This document shows positions 1 through 8,965 of a stretch of 34,938 bases of DNA, piece after piece. Location of the stretch: positions 1-34,938 of the forward strand of contig CAZKRL010000034.1 of assembly GCA_964555295.1 (NCBI GenBank). The letters are read 5' to 3'. Source of the stretch: CAZKRL01 sp964555295 (GTDB lineage: Bacteria; Bacteroidota; Bacteroidia; Flavobacteriales_D; Sanyastnellaceae). Within the stretch, counting starts at the first letter, position 1; every line of letters starts with the position of its first letter. The translations under genes were made by a program, and so were the position numbers. The notes below the pieces were generated by a model. That model had not been told where the DNA came from. It saw only the letters and a program-made list of their open reading frames with translations, and did no database searches.

Positions 1-1
1 T

Positions 2-67
2 GCCGCCAAGGGAGTAAGGCCAATGCAACATCGGTCGCTGGCCCCTGACGATCGGCAAAATTTTTAG
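2..67 (+). CDS. possible C-terminal end of an upstream gene (partial)
   Basis: The frame beginning at base 2 is open for 21 codons and ends in TAG at 65-67, four bases before the ATG of the TonB-dependent receptor. Such close packing would fit the last gene of an operon running into the receptor. The tail reads AAKGVRPMQHRSLAPDDRQN plus F, which I cannot assign to a family. Frame 1 is also open for 15 codons, so the choice of frame is a guess based only on length and spacing. The stretch could equally be a leader region, since TGCCG (1-5) and CGGCA (53-57) are complementary. Confidence 0.25.
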   Translation, partial: AAKGVRPMQHRSLAPDDRQNF

Positions 68-71
68 AACA

Positions 72-2345
72 ATGAGAAAATTCGCCTGTTCGTTTTTCGC
101 ATCAGTGGTGTCACTACTGTGCCTTTCACAACAAAATGATTCGGTATACAATTCTGCCGATACAAACCTCCTGTTTCCTCTCGGCACAATAACTACCGAC
201 AACATCATCATTGAAGCAACACGCGCCAGAAAGTACAGTCCGGTTGCAGTTTCTGAGCTGCAATCCAAAGACATCGAGTGGATGAACAACGGTCAGGACA
301 TGCCTCAAATACTTCGACTCACCCCGTCGTTGATCTCCACAAGTGATGCGGGAAACGGCATGGGATATACCGGAATGTGGATTCGAGGAAGTGACCCTTC
401 CCGAATCAATGTGAGTATCAATGGTGTGCCGCTGAATGACCCCGAGAGTCAACAAGTGTTTTGGGTCAATACTGCGGATTTGGCCTCCAGCGCATCTTCC
501 ATACAAATTCAGCGAGGCATTGGCACCAGTAGCATCGGGGTGGGATCGTTTGGCGGCGGAATAAGAATCGATACGCGTTCAACCGAAGCAAAACCTTATG
601 TGAGAAGTTCTTTGGTGTCTGGATCATTCGGCAGCGGTAGAATCAATCTTCAGGCAGGAAGCGGGACACTCAAAGACCATTGGACCATTGAAGGCCGATT
701 GAGCAGGGCAGAAAGCAATGGCTACATCAATAGGGCACGATCAGAGTTGTTCTCTTATTTCACCGAAACTGCGTATCGTGATGAAATTACCACAATGAAG
801 CTCACCCTCTTTGGCGGCAATGAAGAAACCTATCAAAGCTGGTACGGCACGCCTGCCGCGGTGGTGCATGGCGACACTCAAGGCATCGAACAATATGCGC
901 AACGCAACGGACTTTCTTCTGATGAGCTGATGCGCTTGGTCAGCGAAGGCCGCAGATACAATTTCTACACGTATGAAAATCAGGTTGACAGATACCGGCA
1001 GCATCACGGACAGTTGTTTGTGCAAACCGAATTGAGCGAGCGCTGGAAATCACAAACCACGCTCCACTACACCAGAGGCCGAGGATATTTCGAGGAGTTC
1101 AAACCGACTGATGGGTTGATGCGATATGGTATAGACTCATTGCCGCTATTGAGTGGAGAATATGTTTATGATGCTGATGTAATTCGCCGACGCTGGCTCG
1201 ACAATCATTTCTACGGGGTGATTCAAAACCTTATGGGCAGTTGGTCACATCTACAAACCACCGTAGGCGCAGCTGCGAACCTATATGATGGTCATCATTT
1301 CGGTGAAGTAGTAGACATTCTCAATACGCAATTTGCCGAACAAGGAAAGAAATACTATCAGGGCAATGGACAGAAAACGGACATCAGTGGTTATTGGCAA
1401 ACGGAATATAAATTTTGGCGAGAGCTTTCCCTCTTTTTGGATTTACAGATGCGTCATGTAGACTATACGACACGTGGAATGGATAATGATAGAAGGCAGT
1501 ATGATGTGCAGACTCAGATGACTTTCTTCAATCCGAAGGGTGGTCTGAATTGGACGCATTACAATCACCGGGTGTATGGCTCAATTTCAAAGGCGGGAAA
1601 GGAACCCAACCGGAATGACTTTGTAGATGCGGCCATTCCTGCAATGGTAAGGCCTGAATACATGATAGACTATGAACTGGGCTATGAGTTCCTGCGGGAC
1701 ACCTGGGGTTACGGAATAAATCTATACCACATGGACTATAGAGATCAGTTGGTTTTGACAGGCGCATTGAATGATGTTGGTGCACCGTTGCGTACGAATG
1801 TCGACAAGAGCTTCAGGCAAGGAGCGGAAATGAAGTTCAATTATTTATTCCGAAATGGAATATTCATGATGATCAACGCCACTCTATCGCGCAACATCAT
1901 TCAACACTTCGATGAGATATTATACAACTACGGAGACGGCCCGAGTATTGATACGGTTCAGTATCACAACACGCCCATTTCATTTTCACCACGTGTGAGT
2001 GGCGGGGGTTCGCTTGGCTGGACGGGTACTGTGGGTAAGAAAAAGAATGAACTTTCATGTGCTTTATTGAGCAAGTATGTAGGAAAACAATATCTTGATA
2101 ATACGGGAGCTGACGAGCCCAGCATGGCTGATTACTTCATCTCAGACATAAATATCAAGTTCAAGCCCAATGTCGGAGGGCGCCTTCACCTTACAATACA
2201 AGCCTGGGCGCAGAATATTTTTAACAAGCATTACGCATCCAATGGTTATACCTATAGCTACTTGTATGAGACAAGGGTGTCAGAAGTTTTCTTGTACCCT
2301 CAGGCCACACGAAATTTCATGCTTGGAATGACAGTGGAGTATTGA
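72..2345 (+). CDS. TonB-dependent outer-membrane receptor (plug + beta-barrel)
   Basis: This is a 757-residue outer-membrane transporter that would move a substrate, not identifiable here, into the periplasm using TonB/ExbB/ExbD energy. Residues 1-20 form a signal peptide. A plug domain spans about 45-175, with the typical strings MWIRGSDPSRINVSINGVPL and GSFGGGIRIDT. The rest is a beta-barrel rich in aromatic strands and ends in MLGMTVEY, a hydrophobic/aromatic terminus suited to BAM insertion. It lacks the carboxypeptidase-like regulatory domain that the second receptor in this window (at 19085) carries. Its length is normal for the family. No SusD-like partner lies beside it, so it belongs to the general TonB-dependent receptor group and not to a SusCD pair. 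Substrate candidates (siderophore, cobalamin, other) cannot be separated from sequence alone. Confidence 0.93.
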   Translation: MRKFACSFFASVVSLLCLSQQNDSVYNSADTNLLFPLGTITTDNIIIEATRARKYSPVAVSELQSKDIEWMNNGQDMPQILRLTPSLISTSDAGNGMGYTGMWIRGSDPSRINVSINGVPLNDPESQQVFWVNTADLASSASSIQIQRGIGTSSIGVGSFGGGIRIDTRSTEAKPYVRSSLVSGSFGSGRINLQAGSGTLKDHWTIEGRLSRAESNGYINRARSELFSYFTETAYRDEITTMKLTLFGGNEETYQSWYGTPAAVVHGDTQGIEQYAQRNGLSSDELMRLVSEGRRYNFYTYENQVDRYRQHHGQLFVQTELSERWKSQTTLHYTRGRGYFEEFKPTDGLMRYGIDSLPLLSGEYVYDADVIRRRWLDNHFYGVIQNLMGSWSHLQTTVGAAANLYDGHHFGEVVDILNTQFAEQGKKYYQGNGQKTDISGYWQTEYKFWRELSLFLDLQMRHVDYTTRGMDNDRRQYDVQTQMTFFNPKGGLNWTHYNHRVYGSISKAGKEPNRNDFVDAAIPAMVRPEYMIDYELGYEFLRDTWGYGINLYHMDYRDQLVLTGALNDVGAPLRTNVDKSFRQGAEMKFNYLFRNGIFMMINATLSRNIIQHFDEILYNYGDGPSIDTVQYHNTPISFSPRVSGGGSLGWTGTVGKKKNELSCALLSKYVGKQYLDNTGADEPSMADYFISDINIKFKPNVGGRLHLTIQAWAQNIFNKHYASNGYTYSYLYETRVSEVFLYPQATRNFMLGMTVEY

Positions 2346-2448
2346 CGTTCTGCAAATCAAGGGGGCAATTGAAATACCATTGCGGCCTCGCTGTTAGTTT
2401 GAAAATAGCGCGGATTGTGAGCTGATAGACTTGAAAATGCAGTGCGTT

Positions 2449-2456
2449 TATATTTG
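2449..2456 (+). promoter_or_regulatory. candidate Bacteroidota -7 promoter element
   Basis: TATATTTG matches the Bacteroidota sigma -7 consensus TAnnTTTG exactly and sits about 40 bases before the acyltransferase start. No convincing -33 TTG is present at the usual 19-23 base spacing (the nearest TTG is at 2431, spacer 15), so support rests on the -7 box and its position. Confidence 0.45.
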
Positions 2457-2498
2457 TCCAATCAGGTTGTTTAAACCCGTAAAGTCATAGTGCAGCAA

Positions 2499-3026
2499 AT
2501 GAAAAAAAGCTTGATGAGAATTCTGGGCCTTCGTCCGGAGATGGGGATCGGATTCTACCTGCGGGATTTTTGGTTCCGGATCATCATGCGCAACAACGCC
2601 GGAACATCCTGGGCAGTGCATTTCACTAGCACCATCGTTGAGCCCCAAAAAATCATCCGGGGTAAGCAGGTATACCCGGGAGATTCACCGGGAAATTATA
2701 TACAAGCCATTCATGGCATTGAGTTGGGAGACTACACCAACATCGGACCTAACGTTGGTATTATTTCAGCCAATCACGACCCGCTGAACAACGACAGGCA
2801 TCTTTCATCACCGCCTATCATTATTGGTAAGTATTGTTGGATTGGGATGGGTGCAGTGATTCTGCCGGGTGTTAGGTTGGGTGACTATACCATTGTTGGT
2901 GCCAATGCGGTAGTGACAAAATCTTTTGAGAGCGGGCATTGTGTTATTGCGGGTAACCCTGCAAAAATCATCCGTCATATTTCTGAAGGCGAGAAGGCTG
3001 ATTCAAAATCACGGCATGACCAATGA
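2499..3026 (+). CDS. hexapeptide-repeat (LbH) acyltransferase
   Basis: This is a 175-residue left-handed beta-helix acyltransferase of the sugar O-acetyltransferase type, which transfers an acetyl or acyl group to a sugar in polysaccharide synthesis. Hexapeptide repeats are visible from about residue 70 to 155 (IELGDYTNIGPNVGI, IIIGKYCWIGMGAVILPGVR, VRLGDYTIVGANAVVT). The conserved NHD around residue 90 carries the likely catalytic histidine, and the end has the family signature VIAGNPAKIIR. I chose ATG 2499; an in-frame GTG at 2490 would add MQQ. The gene overlaps the flippase start by 11 bases, so the two are probably translationally coupled and act on the same surface glycan. The donor and acceptor cannot be named. 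Confidence 0.88.
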   Translation: MKKSLMRILGLRPEMGIGFYLRDFWFRIIMRNNAGTSWAVHFTSTIVEPQKIIRGKQVYPGDSPGNYIQAIHGIELGDYTNIGPNVGIISANHDPLNNDRHLSSPPIIIGKYCWIGMGAVILPGVRLGDYTIVGANAVVTKSFESGHCVIAGNPAKIIRHISEGEKADSKSRHDQ

Positions 3027-4395
3027 CACTCCGAATGTGCTGAAAACCTCGGCTTTGCTGATGGTGTCACGCGCATGTCCGACCATTGCGTTGCTTGCCG
3101 TTAACATGTACTATGCGCGCACGCTGAACTATGATGACTACGCATCGTATCAAAGTGCATGGTTATGGATAAACGCGCTTACGCTTTTGGGTTCTATCGG
3201 GCTGCCGAAATACCTTTTGACGTTTGGTTCGTTTGATCAATTATTCTCGGCGCACAACAGACTGAAACTCTTCGGCATCGGGTGCATTATAGTTGTAACA
3301 GGTTTTCTGGTCTCGCCATTCCGCGATGTTTTTTCCTTAGCGGAAACCCTTTTTTTTATGGCTACAATTCTTGTGCAAATAATGGTGCTCGTATGCGAAT
3401 CTGCCCTATTACATGCGCACAGAAACAAGCAAATAATGCTCGCCTCTTGCGGGTTCTCGGTCTGTTTTTTATTGGGTCATTATATAGTACAACAATTGGG
3501 ATTCGGTTATACACCCTGGCTGGTGATGATGTTTATCGCAGGAATATTTCGCTGGTGGATGATGCGTACATCGCTTGTTCCTGACAGCAATGATGCAGAA
3601 AAACCCAACGAACTGAAATGGATTGCAACGAATGATGCTCTGCAATTCACAACGAAGTGGCTGGACAAGTTCATACTTGTATATCTGCTAACTCCGAAAG
3701 AATTCTCGATATACTTCAACGGCACGAATGAAATCCCTTTGATTGGCGTGCTTCTTGCTGCATTTGGCGCGGCATTCAGTGTTCATGCGGCGAGATCGAT
3801 TTCTTCTGAACGCCATGCCATAGCATTTCGCAAGAGTGCAAGTGCGTTTTCAGTTGTTCTATTTCCCTTGTTTGGGTGGTGCTTCTTTTTCTCTGCTGAA
3901 ATTGTTACCACCTTATTTGGAGACCAGTACTCAACCTCTGCCCCTTTGTTTGCCATGATGTCGTTGCTACTGCCCATCCGTATCATGGCATACACGCCTG
4001 TGCTGCAACAACAGGGAAAGGGCAAAATCGTTTTGCTGGGGGCGGTGCTCGACCTCGGGATTGCAAGCGCATTGATGCTGATGCTATACCCTCTCTTGTC
4101 TGTCAAGGGAATTGCAATGGCAGTAGTAATAGCCACCTATGTGCAGGTTATTTATTACGTATACCATATCCTGAGATCATACAACGCTAAGCTCATAGCT
4201 CTCTTCGAATGGAAGTTACTGGGTGGTAGATTGTTGTTCGTGGTGCTGAGCTTCGTTGCGCTGCGGCTCATTCTATGGGACAAAGTTGATTTGCTCTCTA
4301 CAGGCGTTTCTCTTCTTCTGTTTTTAATGCTCACCCTATGGTTTTCTATTCGGGAATGGAAAAGAGAACTCGCAGCTGATGCGGCTCATAATTAG
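3016..4395 (+). CDS. polysaccharide/oligosaccharide flippase (MOP superfamily, Wzx-like)
   Basis: A 459-residue integral membrane protein with about 12-14 hydrophobic helices, resembling lipopolysaccharide and capsule repeat-unit flippases. The N-terminal pattern ALLMVSRACPTIALLAVNMY, followed by ARTLNYDDYASYQSAW, is characteristic (an ARxLxxxxYGxYQ-like segment after helix 1). It would move lipid-linked sugar units across the inner membrane. The open frame extends upstream to a TTG at 2926, but that stretch lies inside the acyltransferase and does not look membrane-like; ATG 3016 places a short polar tail before helix 1 and is preferred. It overlaps the acyltransferase by 11 bases. No glycosyltransferases flank it, so only part of a glycan pathway is here. 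Confidence 0.85.
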   Translation: MTNDTPNVLKTSALLMVSRACPTIALLAVNMYYARTLNYDDYASYQSAWLWINALTLLGSIGLPKYLLTFGSFDQLFSAHNRLKLFGIGCIIVVTGFLVSPFRDVFSLAETLFFMATILVQIMVLVCESALLHAHRNKQIMLASCGFSVCFLLGHYIVQQLGFGYTPWLVMMFIAGIFRWWMMRTSLVPDSNDAEKPNELKWIATNDALQFTTKWLDKFILVYLLTPKEFSIYFNGTNEIPLIGVLLAAFGAAFSVHAARSISSERHAIAFRKSASAFSVVLFPLFGWCFFFSAEIVTTLFGDQYSTSAPLFAMMSLLLPIRIMAYTPVLQQQGKGKIVLLGAVLDLGIASALMLMLYPLLSVKGIAMAVVIATYVQVIYYVYHILRSYNAKLIALFEWKLLGGRLLFVVLSFVALRLILWDKVDLLSTGVSLLLFLMLTLWFSIREWKRELAADAAHN

Positions 4396-4465
4396 CAAAT
4401 CTTAAGATGAAGGGAATTTCGCTAACACCTTTTCACTCTACTACATTTACCACAAAATTGAAATC

Positions 4466-5176
4466 ATGAGAAATTCATCTTACAACACCAACATCTCCGG
4501 CATGATGTCGGCCACCGACGTTAGGGCCTTTATTTCTAAAGTTTATTCTTACATGACCAGCGCGTTGTTCATCTCTGGACTGACTGCCTGGTATTTTGCT
4601 GACTCTGGGCTGCTTATCCGCATGCTTACAGCGGCACCGTTTATGCAGTGGGTGATAGTTCTTGCGCCGTTAGCTGCAGTCTTTGCGATGTCGCTTGGGT
4701 TCAATCGTTTTTCGCAAACCACCTTGCTGGCATTGTTTTTCGGTTATGCATTTTTAATGGGCATTAGTTTTTCTGCCATATTTCTGATCTTCACATTGGG
4801 CACAATAGGCAAGGTGTTTTTCATCACTGCTGGATTATTTGGTGTTATGGCGGTGCTGGGGTACACGACCAAAACGGACCTTACCGCCATGGGGGGCATT
4901 TTGATGATGGCCCTAATTGGTATGATCATCGCAGGTTTAGTGAACATGTTCTTGCAGAGCGATACAATGGATTATGTGTTGAGTTGTATTGGGGTGCTTG
5001 TATTCACCGGACTCACGGCGTATGATATGCAACGAATCAAAAGAATTGGCGAAGGTGTTGAGTTCGGAACCGGAGCGGCGTCGAAACTTGCACTCATGGG
5101 GGCCTTGAGTCTCTATTTGAATTTCGTAAATCTATTCATGATGTTGCTGCGGGTTTTCGGCAGGGGCAATGAATGA
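4466..5176 (+). CDS. Bax inhibitor-1/YccA family membrane protein
   Basis: A 236-residue protein with seven predicted membrane helices, the usual size for the bacterial BI-1 (YccA/YbhL) family of inner-membrane proteins. Family marks include VRAFISKVYSYMTSALFISG near the N terminus, the AxxMGISFSAIF helix, and the C-terminal GLTAYDMQRIKRIGEG segment with its conserved YD and basic residues. Some relatives modulate the FtsH protease or leak calcium; which applies here is unknown. It appears to be monocistronic: TACATTTA at 4442-4449 is one mismatch from the Bacteroidota -7 box, and a strong terminator follows at 5241. Confidence 0.92.
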   Translation: MRNSSYNTNISGMMSATDVRAFISKVYSYMTSALFISGLTAWYFADSGLLIRMLTAAPFMQWVIVLAPLAAVFAMSLGFNRFSQTTLLALFFGYAFLMGISFSAIFLIFTLGTIGKVFFITAGLFGVMAVLGYTTKTDLTAMGGILMMALIGMIIAGLVNMFLQSDTMDYVLSCIGVLVFTGLTAYDMQRIKRIGEGVEFGTGAASKLALMGALSLYLNFVNLFMMLLRVFGRGNE

Positions 5177-5240
5177 GTGAAAAGAATTCCAACCTAGGGT
5201 GTAGTTAACCCATTTCAGATTAGTCATTATAGACTGTTGA

Positions 5241-5272
5241 GAAATCTCCCTGAAAAGGGAGATTTTCTTTTT
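5241..5272 (+). terminator. rho-independent terminator
   Basis: A perfect 9-bp stem (AAATCTCCC at 5242-5250 and GGGAGATTT at 5257-5265) with loop TGAAAA is followed by TCTTTTT. It lies 65 bases after the Bax-inhibitor-like gene and only 22 bases before the symporter ATG. It should therefore end the first transcript, while the symporter needs a promoter inside or just after it, or depends on read-through. Confidence 0.85.
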
Positions 5273-5294
5273 CATTCGTGCCGACTTTCAAGGC

Positions 5295-6746
5295 ATGAAT
5301 CCTATCCTTATAGCTTTAGTTCTTGGGCTGTATTTCCTTCTGTTATTCGTCATTTCGGCTTATACATCCAGGCAAGCAACGAATGCCACCTTCTATCAGG
5401 CGAACCGGTCGGCGCATTGGCTGCTTGTTGCCTTTGGCATGGTAGGAACATCGCTCTCCGGTGTAACCTTCATATCGGTGCCGGGAACTGTATCCACTGC
5501 GAACTTTTATTATTTCCAGGTTGTATTGGGCTATTTTCTCGGCTACTTCGTAGTGGCCCTGGTGTTGTTGCCACTGTATTATCGGTTTCAGCTTGTTTCT
5601 ATATACACGTATTTGCTGAATCGCTTTGGTATGAATACGTATCGAAGCGGCGCAGTGCTGTTTGTGATTTCACGCACGCTCGGGGCCACATTGCGCTTGT
5701 ACCTTGTGATCAATGTGTTGCAGCTTTTTGTGCTGGATGCTCTGGGAGTTCCGTTTGCTGTTACAGCGTTGATAATACTGCTAATGATACTTGCCTATAC
5801 TTTCAAAGGCGGGGTGAAAACTATCGTGTGGACAGACACGTTGCAGACGTTCTTCATGTTGATGGCACTTGTAGTGTGTGTGATTTTTATTCTGAATCAA
5901 CTCGATATTAGTTTCTTTCAGGCGATTGAAAAAATGAGCGCGTCAGGACAGTTGCAGATCTTCAATTTTGATTTCAATGACAAGCGATTTTTTCTTAAGC
6001 AAATACTTGGAGGCGCTTTTATCACTATCAGCATGACAGGTCTTGACCAGGAGATGATGCAGAAAAACATCTCCGTTAAAAACCTTAAGGACTCTCAAAA
6101 GAATATGATGTCATTCAGTGCCGTAATGACAGGGGTGAATTTCCTCTTCTTATTCTTAGGTGGATTGCTCTGCATGTATGCCTCGAAGAATGCATTGTCG
6201 CTGCAAGGTGACGACCTCTTTCCAACCATTGTTATGCAGCATTTGCCTCCGGTGATTGGATTGATTTTTATTATTGGACTTATCAGTGCGCTATTTCCAT
6301 CAGCCGATGGCGCGATTACGGCCTTAACAGCTTCATTCTGTATCGATATTTTGCGGATTGAAGATGATGCTCATAGAAGTGCTGAACAGCGGGTTGCAAT
6401 TCGCAAAACTGTACACCTCATTTTCGCAGGCGTATTTCTTTTGATGGTGTTGTTTTTTAAATGGCTTGATAACAAAGAGATCGTAACCATATTACTGGAG
6501 ATTGCTGGATATACCTATGGGCCGTTACTTGGCATGTTTGCATTTGGAATAATGACTCAACGTATTGTGCACGACCGCCGAGTGCCTTGGATTTGCGTTG
6601 TTGCGCCCTTAATAGTTTGGTTGATCGACAAAAATTCAACAGCGTTTCTCGGGGGCTATAAATTCGGATTTGAAATTCTATTGATCAATGGCCTGCTGAC
6701 TTTCTTAGGTTTATGGTGTGTGAGTAAATCTAAGCCCGCCATCTGA
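5295..6746 (+). CDS. sodium:solute symporter family protein
   Basis: A 483-residue inner-membrane transporter with about 13 helices, normal for the SSS (SLC5) family, which imports solutes with sodium. Helix 1 (PILIALVLGLYFLLLFVISA) is followed by the polar stretch containing FYQANRSAHWLLVAFGMVGTS. The family-typical SLSGVTFISVPGTV and the TFKGGVKTIVWTDTLQTFFM region are present; the GG(V/I)xTVxWTDxxQ motif is a hallmark. ATISMTGLDQEMMQKN-like sequence near residue 245 and ALFPSADGAITALTASFCID around residue 337 are also typical. The substrate (sugar, amino acid, sialic acid, other) cannot be read from the sequence. It is convergent with the enoyl-CoA hydratase gene. Confidence 0.9.
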   Translation: MNPILIALVLGLYFLLLFVISAYTSRQATNATFYQANRSAHWLLVAFGMVGTSLSGVTFISVPGTVSTANFYYFQVVLGYFLGYFVVALVLLPLYYRFQLVSIYTYLLNRFGMNTYRSGAVLFVISRTLGATLRLYLVINVLQLFVLDALGVPFAVTALIILLMILAYTFKGGVKTIVWTDTLQTFFMLMALVVCVIFILNQLDISFFQAIEKMSASGQLQIFNFDFNDKRFFLKQILGGAFITISMTGLDQEMMQKNISVKNLKDSQKNMMSFSAVMTGVNFLFLFLGGLLCMYASKNALSLQGDDLFPTIVMQHLPPVIGLIFIIGLISALFPSADGAITALTASFCIDILRIEDDAHRSAEQRVAIRKTVHLIFAGVFLLMVLFFKWLDNKEIVTILLEIAGYTYGPLLGMFAFGIMTQRIVHDRRVPWICVVAPLIVWLIDKNSTAFLGGYKFGFEILLINGLLTFLGLWCVSKSKPAI

Positions 6747-6849
6747 TTGCAACCTGTGATGAATATGGAATGAAGAGCGCTGAGATGAATAGTATCAGCA
6801 GCTTGATACGCTGGCGCAGGGCAGCCAGATGTTTGAATATTGAAGTAGA

Positions 6850-7632
6850 TTATTTACCGGTAAATTGTGGCTTGCGCTTTTCAAGAAATGCACCCACGCC
6901 CTCTTTGAAATCGTTTGTGCCAAAGCAATAACCGAATTCGCGGATCTCTGTACGGAATCCATTAACACCATCTCTGGAGAAATCATTTAGGCAACGGATA
7001 GCAGCTTCAATGGCTCTCGGTGAATTTTTCATGATACGGCGTCCAATTTCACGGGCTTGATTCATCAGCTCGGCTTGAGGATAAATGGAATTGACCAATC
7101 CCAATCGGTGCGCTTCTAATGCGTTGATTTTAGCTGCACTCGATATCATTTCAAATGCTCTTCCTTTTCCAATTAACGCTGCGAGTCGCTGAGTGCCACC
7201 ATAACCGGGGATCAATCCAAGGGATGTTTCTGGGAGTCCCATAATGGCATTATCTGAAGCGATACGCATATGGCAGCTCATCGCAAGTTCAAGGCCGCCC
7301 CCAAGTGCAAAGCCATTGATAGCAGCGATAACGGGTTTCCCCATATTTTCAATGAAGTCGAAGAGCAATCGATGGCCTGTTTCACTCAATTCTCTGCCTT
7401 GTTGAACACCAAAATCAGAAAACTCTTTGATGTCAGCTCCAGCCACAAAAGCTTTTTCACCAGAGCCGGTGATAATGATAACTCTTACTGACTCGTCGAA
7501 TTCAGCGAGTGACAATGCCTTATTCAATTCTTGAATAGTAGCTTTATTAAGCGCGTTCAATTGTTCAGGACGCTGAATGGTAATTTCCAGAATACCCTGT
7601 TCTGAATGCAGCGTGATTTGCTCGTATGCCAT
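6850..7632 (-). CDS. enoyl-CoA hydratase/isomerase (crotonase family)
   Basis: A 260-residue cytoplasmic crotonase that hydrates trans-2-enoyl-CoA to 3-hydroxyacyl-CoA, as in fatty-acid or butanoyl-CoA metabolism. The CoA-binding/oxyanion segment AFVAGADIKEF lies around residues 61-71, and GFALGGGLELAMSC holds Glu115. LPETSLGLIPGYGGTQRL holds Glu135. These match the two catalytic glutamates of rat enoyl-CoA hydratase, so true hydratase activity is likely. I chose ATG 7632 (MAYEQ); the frame extends to a TTG at 7650 that adds nothing family-like. A 3-hydroxyacyl-CoA dehydrogenase (26519) and acyl-CoA synthetase (27539) in the same window could act before and after it. Confidence 0.93.
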   Translation of the reverse strand: MAYEQITLHSEQGILEITIQRPEQLNALNKATIQELNKALSLAEFDESVRVIIITGSGEKAFVAGADIKEFSDFGVQQGRELSETGHRLLFDFIENMGKPVIAAINGFALGGGLELAMSCHMRIASDNAIMGLPETSLGLIPGYGGTQRLAALIGKGRAFEMISSAAKINALEAHRLGLVNSIYPQAELMNQAREIGRRIMKNSPRAIEAAIRCLNDFSRDGVNGFRTEIREFGYCFGTNDFKEGVGAFLEKRKPQFTGK

Positions 7633-7727
7633 GAAAGAAATTTTGAGCAAATTACGTTGAATTGATTATTGCTATGGGAGCAGAAATTCACATTTCGGCG
7701 CCACATGTTCCCAATGAAGAATTGGAT

Positions 7728-8693
7728 TCAGAGCAATCTGAAGCTGAGCAGAAATGACACCAGGCAAATTGCGTAAAAAAAGAATGGAGCGAGAACAGAA
7801 TTGCGATAGTGCGCAAACCAATACGCAATAATAAAAGAAACGGGAAACGCAATCGATTGAAGAACCCATTGACCGGTTAAAACAGAATTTAGAAAGAAGG
7901 AAGTTACTACAGCAAGAGCCATTAAGACGGTTGTTGTTCTTGTGCTTTTGGCGCGATTACTATTCCTTTCAGATTTAGTGAATTGCCTCAATGCGAGAAT
8001 GAGAGAGACAAACAACAATAAAGCAAAGACTTTTACAGGCCATGGTAATGTAATTAAATATTGAGAGGCATTAAGTGTAAGTGTCTTTTGAATGAGAATG
8101 TAGTCGGGCTGTTCCTGGACAAGGTAAGCAATGGCAGCCCAGTAACCGAAGGGAATTGCGAATGCAAGTACGGTAAGAACAATTTCTCTCACGTGAAACG
8201 GGCGGTTGATGAGAATTCCGATTAAAACCGCAGGAAGTAGTGTCAGTAATGATGGCACTATGAGGGCGGCTGAACCGTAAAGAAAACCACATGTAACGGC
8301 TTCATGTATTATCGAGGGCTGCTTAAATATTTTCAATTGATACCCCATGCCAGCAATTATCAGGATATTAGCAAGCCCCGTAGGAATATGGGTTTGAATC
8401 ATTCCTGTGGTGGTCATTACGATAGTGTAAAGCAGAGCCGGTGTGTACACAGGGGTATTCATAAACTCATTCTGATTGAATAGTCGGTTTGCCATAAAAC
8501 CTCCTGCCAGAATCAATAGGATATTTGCTGTGACCGCCCAGCCATTGGAAGCTGGCATGAGATATTCGGATGAGTATCCGGCCATCATAAACGGTATGCT
8601 CGCCGGGTCGGGAATGAGATAAACCGCGATAACAATTACTATCGGAAAGGATAATGTATAAGGTAGGTTCGATGCAAAGGAGCGAAGTATCAT
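7728..8693 (-). CDS. DUF6427-like multi-pass membrane protein
   Basis: A 321-residue protein with about 8-10 hydrophobic helices and no catalytic motif I recognise. Its length, the helix pattern, the LFNQNEFMNTPVYTPALLY stretch around residues 71-90, and its place beside a tiny membrane protein and purD match the DUF6427 family conserved in flavobacteria. The neighbourhood recurs across that group in my knowledge, but I cannot run the comparison. It is transcribed away from the small DUF6341-like gene and lies upstream of the enoyl-CoA hydratase gene on the same strand, 95 bases apart. Function is unknown; an envelope role is only inferred from its hydrophobicity. Confidence 0.8.
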   Translation of the reverse strand: MILRSFASNLPYTLSFPIVIVIAVYLIPDPASIPFMMAGYSSEYLMPASNGWAVTANILLILAGGFMANRLFNQNEFMNTPVYTPALLYTIVMTTTGMIQTHIPTGLANILIIAGMGYQLKIFKQPSIIHEAVTCGFLYGSAALIVPSLLTLLPAVLIGILINRPFHVREIVLTVLAFAIPFGYWAAIAYLVQEQPDYILIQKTLTLNASQYLITLPWPVKVFALLLFVSLILALRQFTKSERNSNRAKSTRTTTVLMALAVVTSFFLNSVLTGQWVLQSIAFPVSFIIAYWFAHYRNSVLAPFFFYAICLVSFLLSFRLL

Positions 8694-8750
8694 TCTATCT
8701 GCTAGGTTACAAAGTTGAAGGTTTTGTTATCGGACGAACAGGACTTTGAT

Positions 8751-8758
8751 TAGTTTTG
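8751..8758 (+). promoter_or_regulatory. candidate Bacteroidota -7 element for the small membrane protein
   Basis: TAGTTTTG matches TAnnTTTG and lies 18 bases upstream of ATG 8777, implying a leader of only about 13 bases. A TTTG at 8723-8726 could serve as the -33 element with a 24-base spacer, slightly long for the consensus. Confidence 0.5.
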
Positions 8759-8776
8759 TCGCTCAAATTATCAACC

Positions 8777-8965
8777 ATGAATCTCCAAAGTATTTTGTCT
8801 CCGGTAGCCGATTTCTTTCAATGGACTTTTAAGAATATCATCAATCCTATTGGCCCGGCGTTTAACTGGATTTGCATCGTCTTTGCTTTTGTTGCCATTA
8901 TTTACTGGCTCCGCCGTCAAAAGGCCTACAACGAAAAGGCCACGCGCGAAGGCACCATTCATTGA
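8777..8965 (+). CDS. small single-pass membrane protein, DUF6341-like
   Basis: A 62-residue protein with a polar N-terminal half (PVADFFQWTFKNIINPIG), one membrane helix (FNWICIVFAFVAIIYWLRRQ) and a charged tail. The NW-x(n)-FVAxxYWLxxxKxY pattern and its position between DUF6427 and purD match the flavobacterial DUF6341 family. Some database entries mislabel that family as uracil phosphoribosyltransferase; nothing here supports an enzyme. ATG 8777 is preferred over the upstream TTG at 8756 because it starts where family members start and the -7 box lies just before it. The last seven bases overlap the end of purD tail to tail. Function is unknown. Confidence 0.78.
   Translation: MNLQSILSPVADFFQWTFKNIINPIGPAFNWICIVFAFVAIIYWLRRQKAYNEKATREGTIH

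Noticed and set aside
1..64. Possible riboswitch-like leader before the first TonB-dependent receptor (TGCCG pairing with CGGCA)
   Set aside because: No B12 box or TPP core could be matched, the window begins at base 1, and the stretch is equally explained as the 3' end of a gene.
5237..5911. Long plus-strand frame of 224 codons overlapping the symporter start
   Set aside because: Cysteine/serine-rich translation without family features; it is an out-of-frame shadow of the symporter, and it begins within the terminator hairpin.
6792..6809. Perfect 6-bp inverted repeat GTATCA/TGATAC between the symporter and the enoyl-CoA hydratase genes
   Set aside because: It has no T-tract on either strand and is short and AT-rich, so calling it a terminator or operator is not justified.
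7674..7757. 27-codon plus-strand ORF (MGAEIHISAPHV...) in the gap before the DUF6427 gene
   Set aside because: It overlaps the end of the DUF6427 gene on the other strand, has no promoter or family signal, and is expected by chance.
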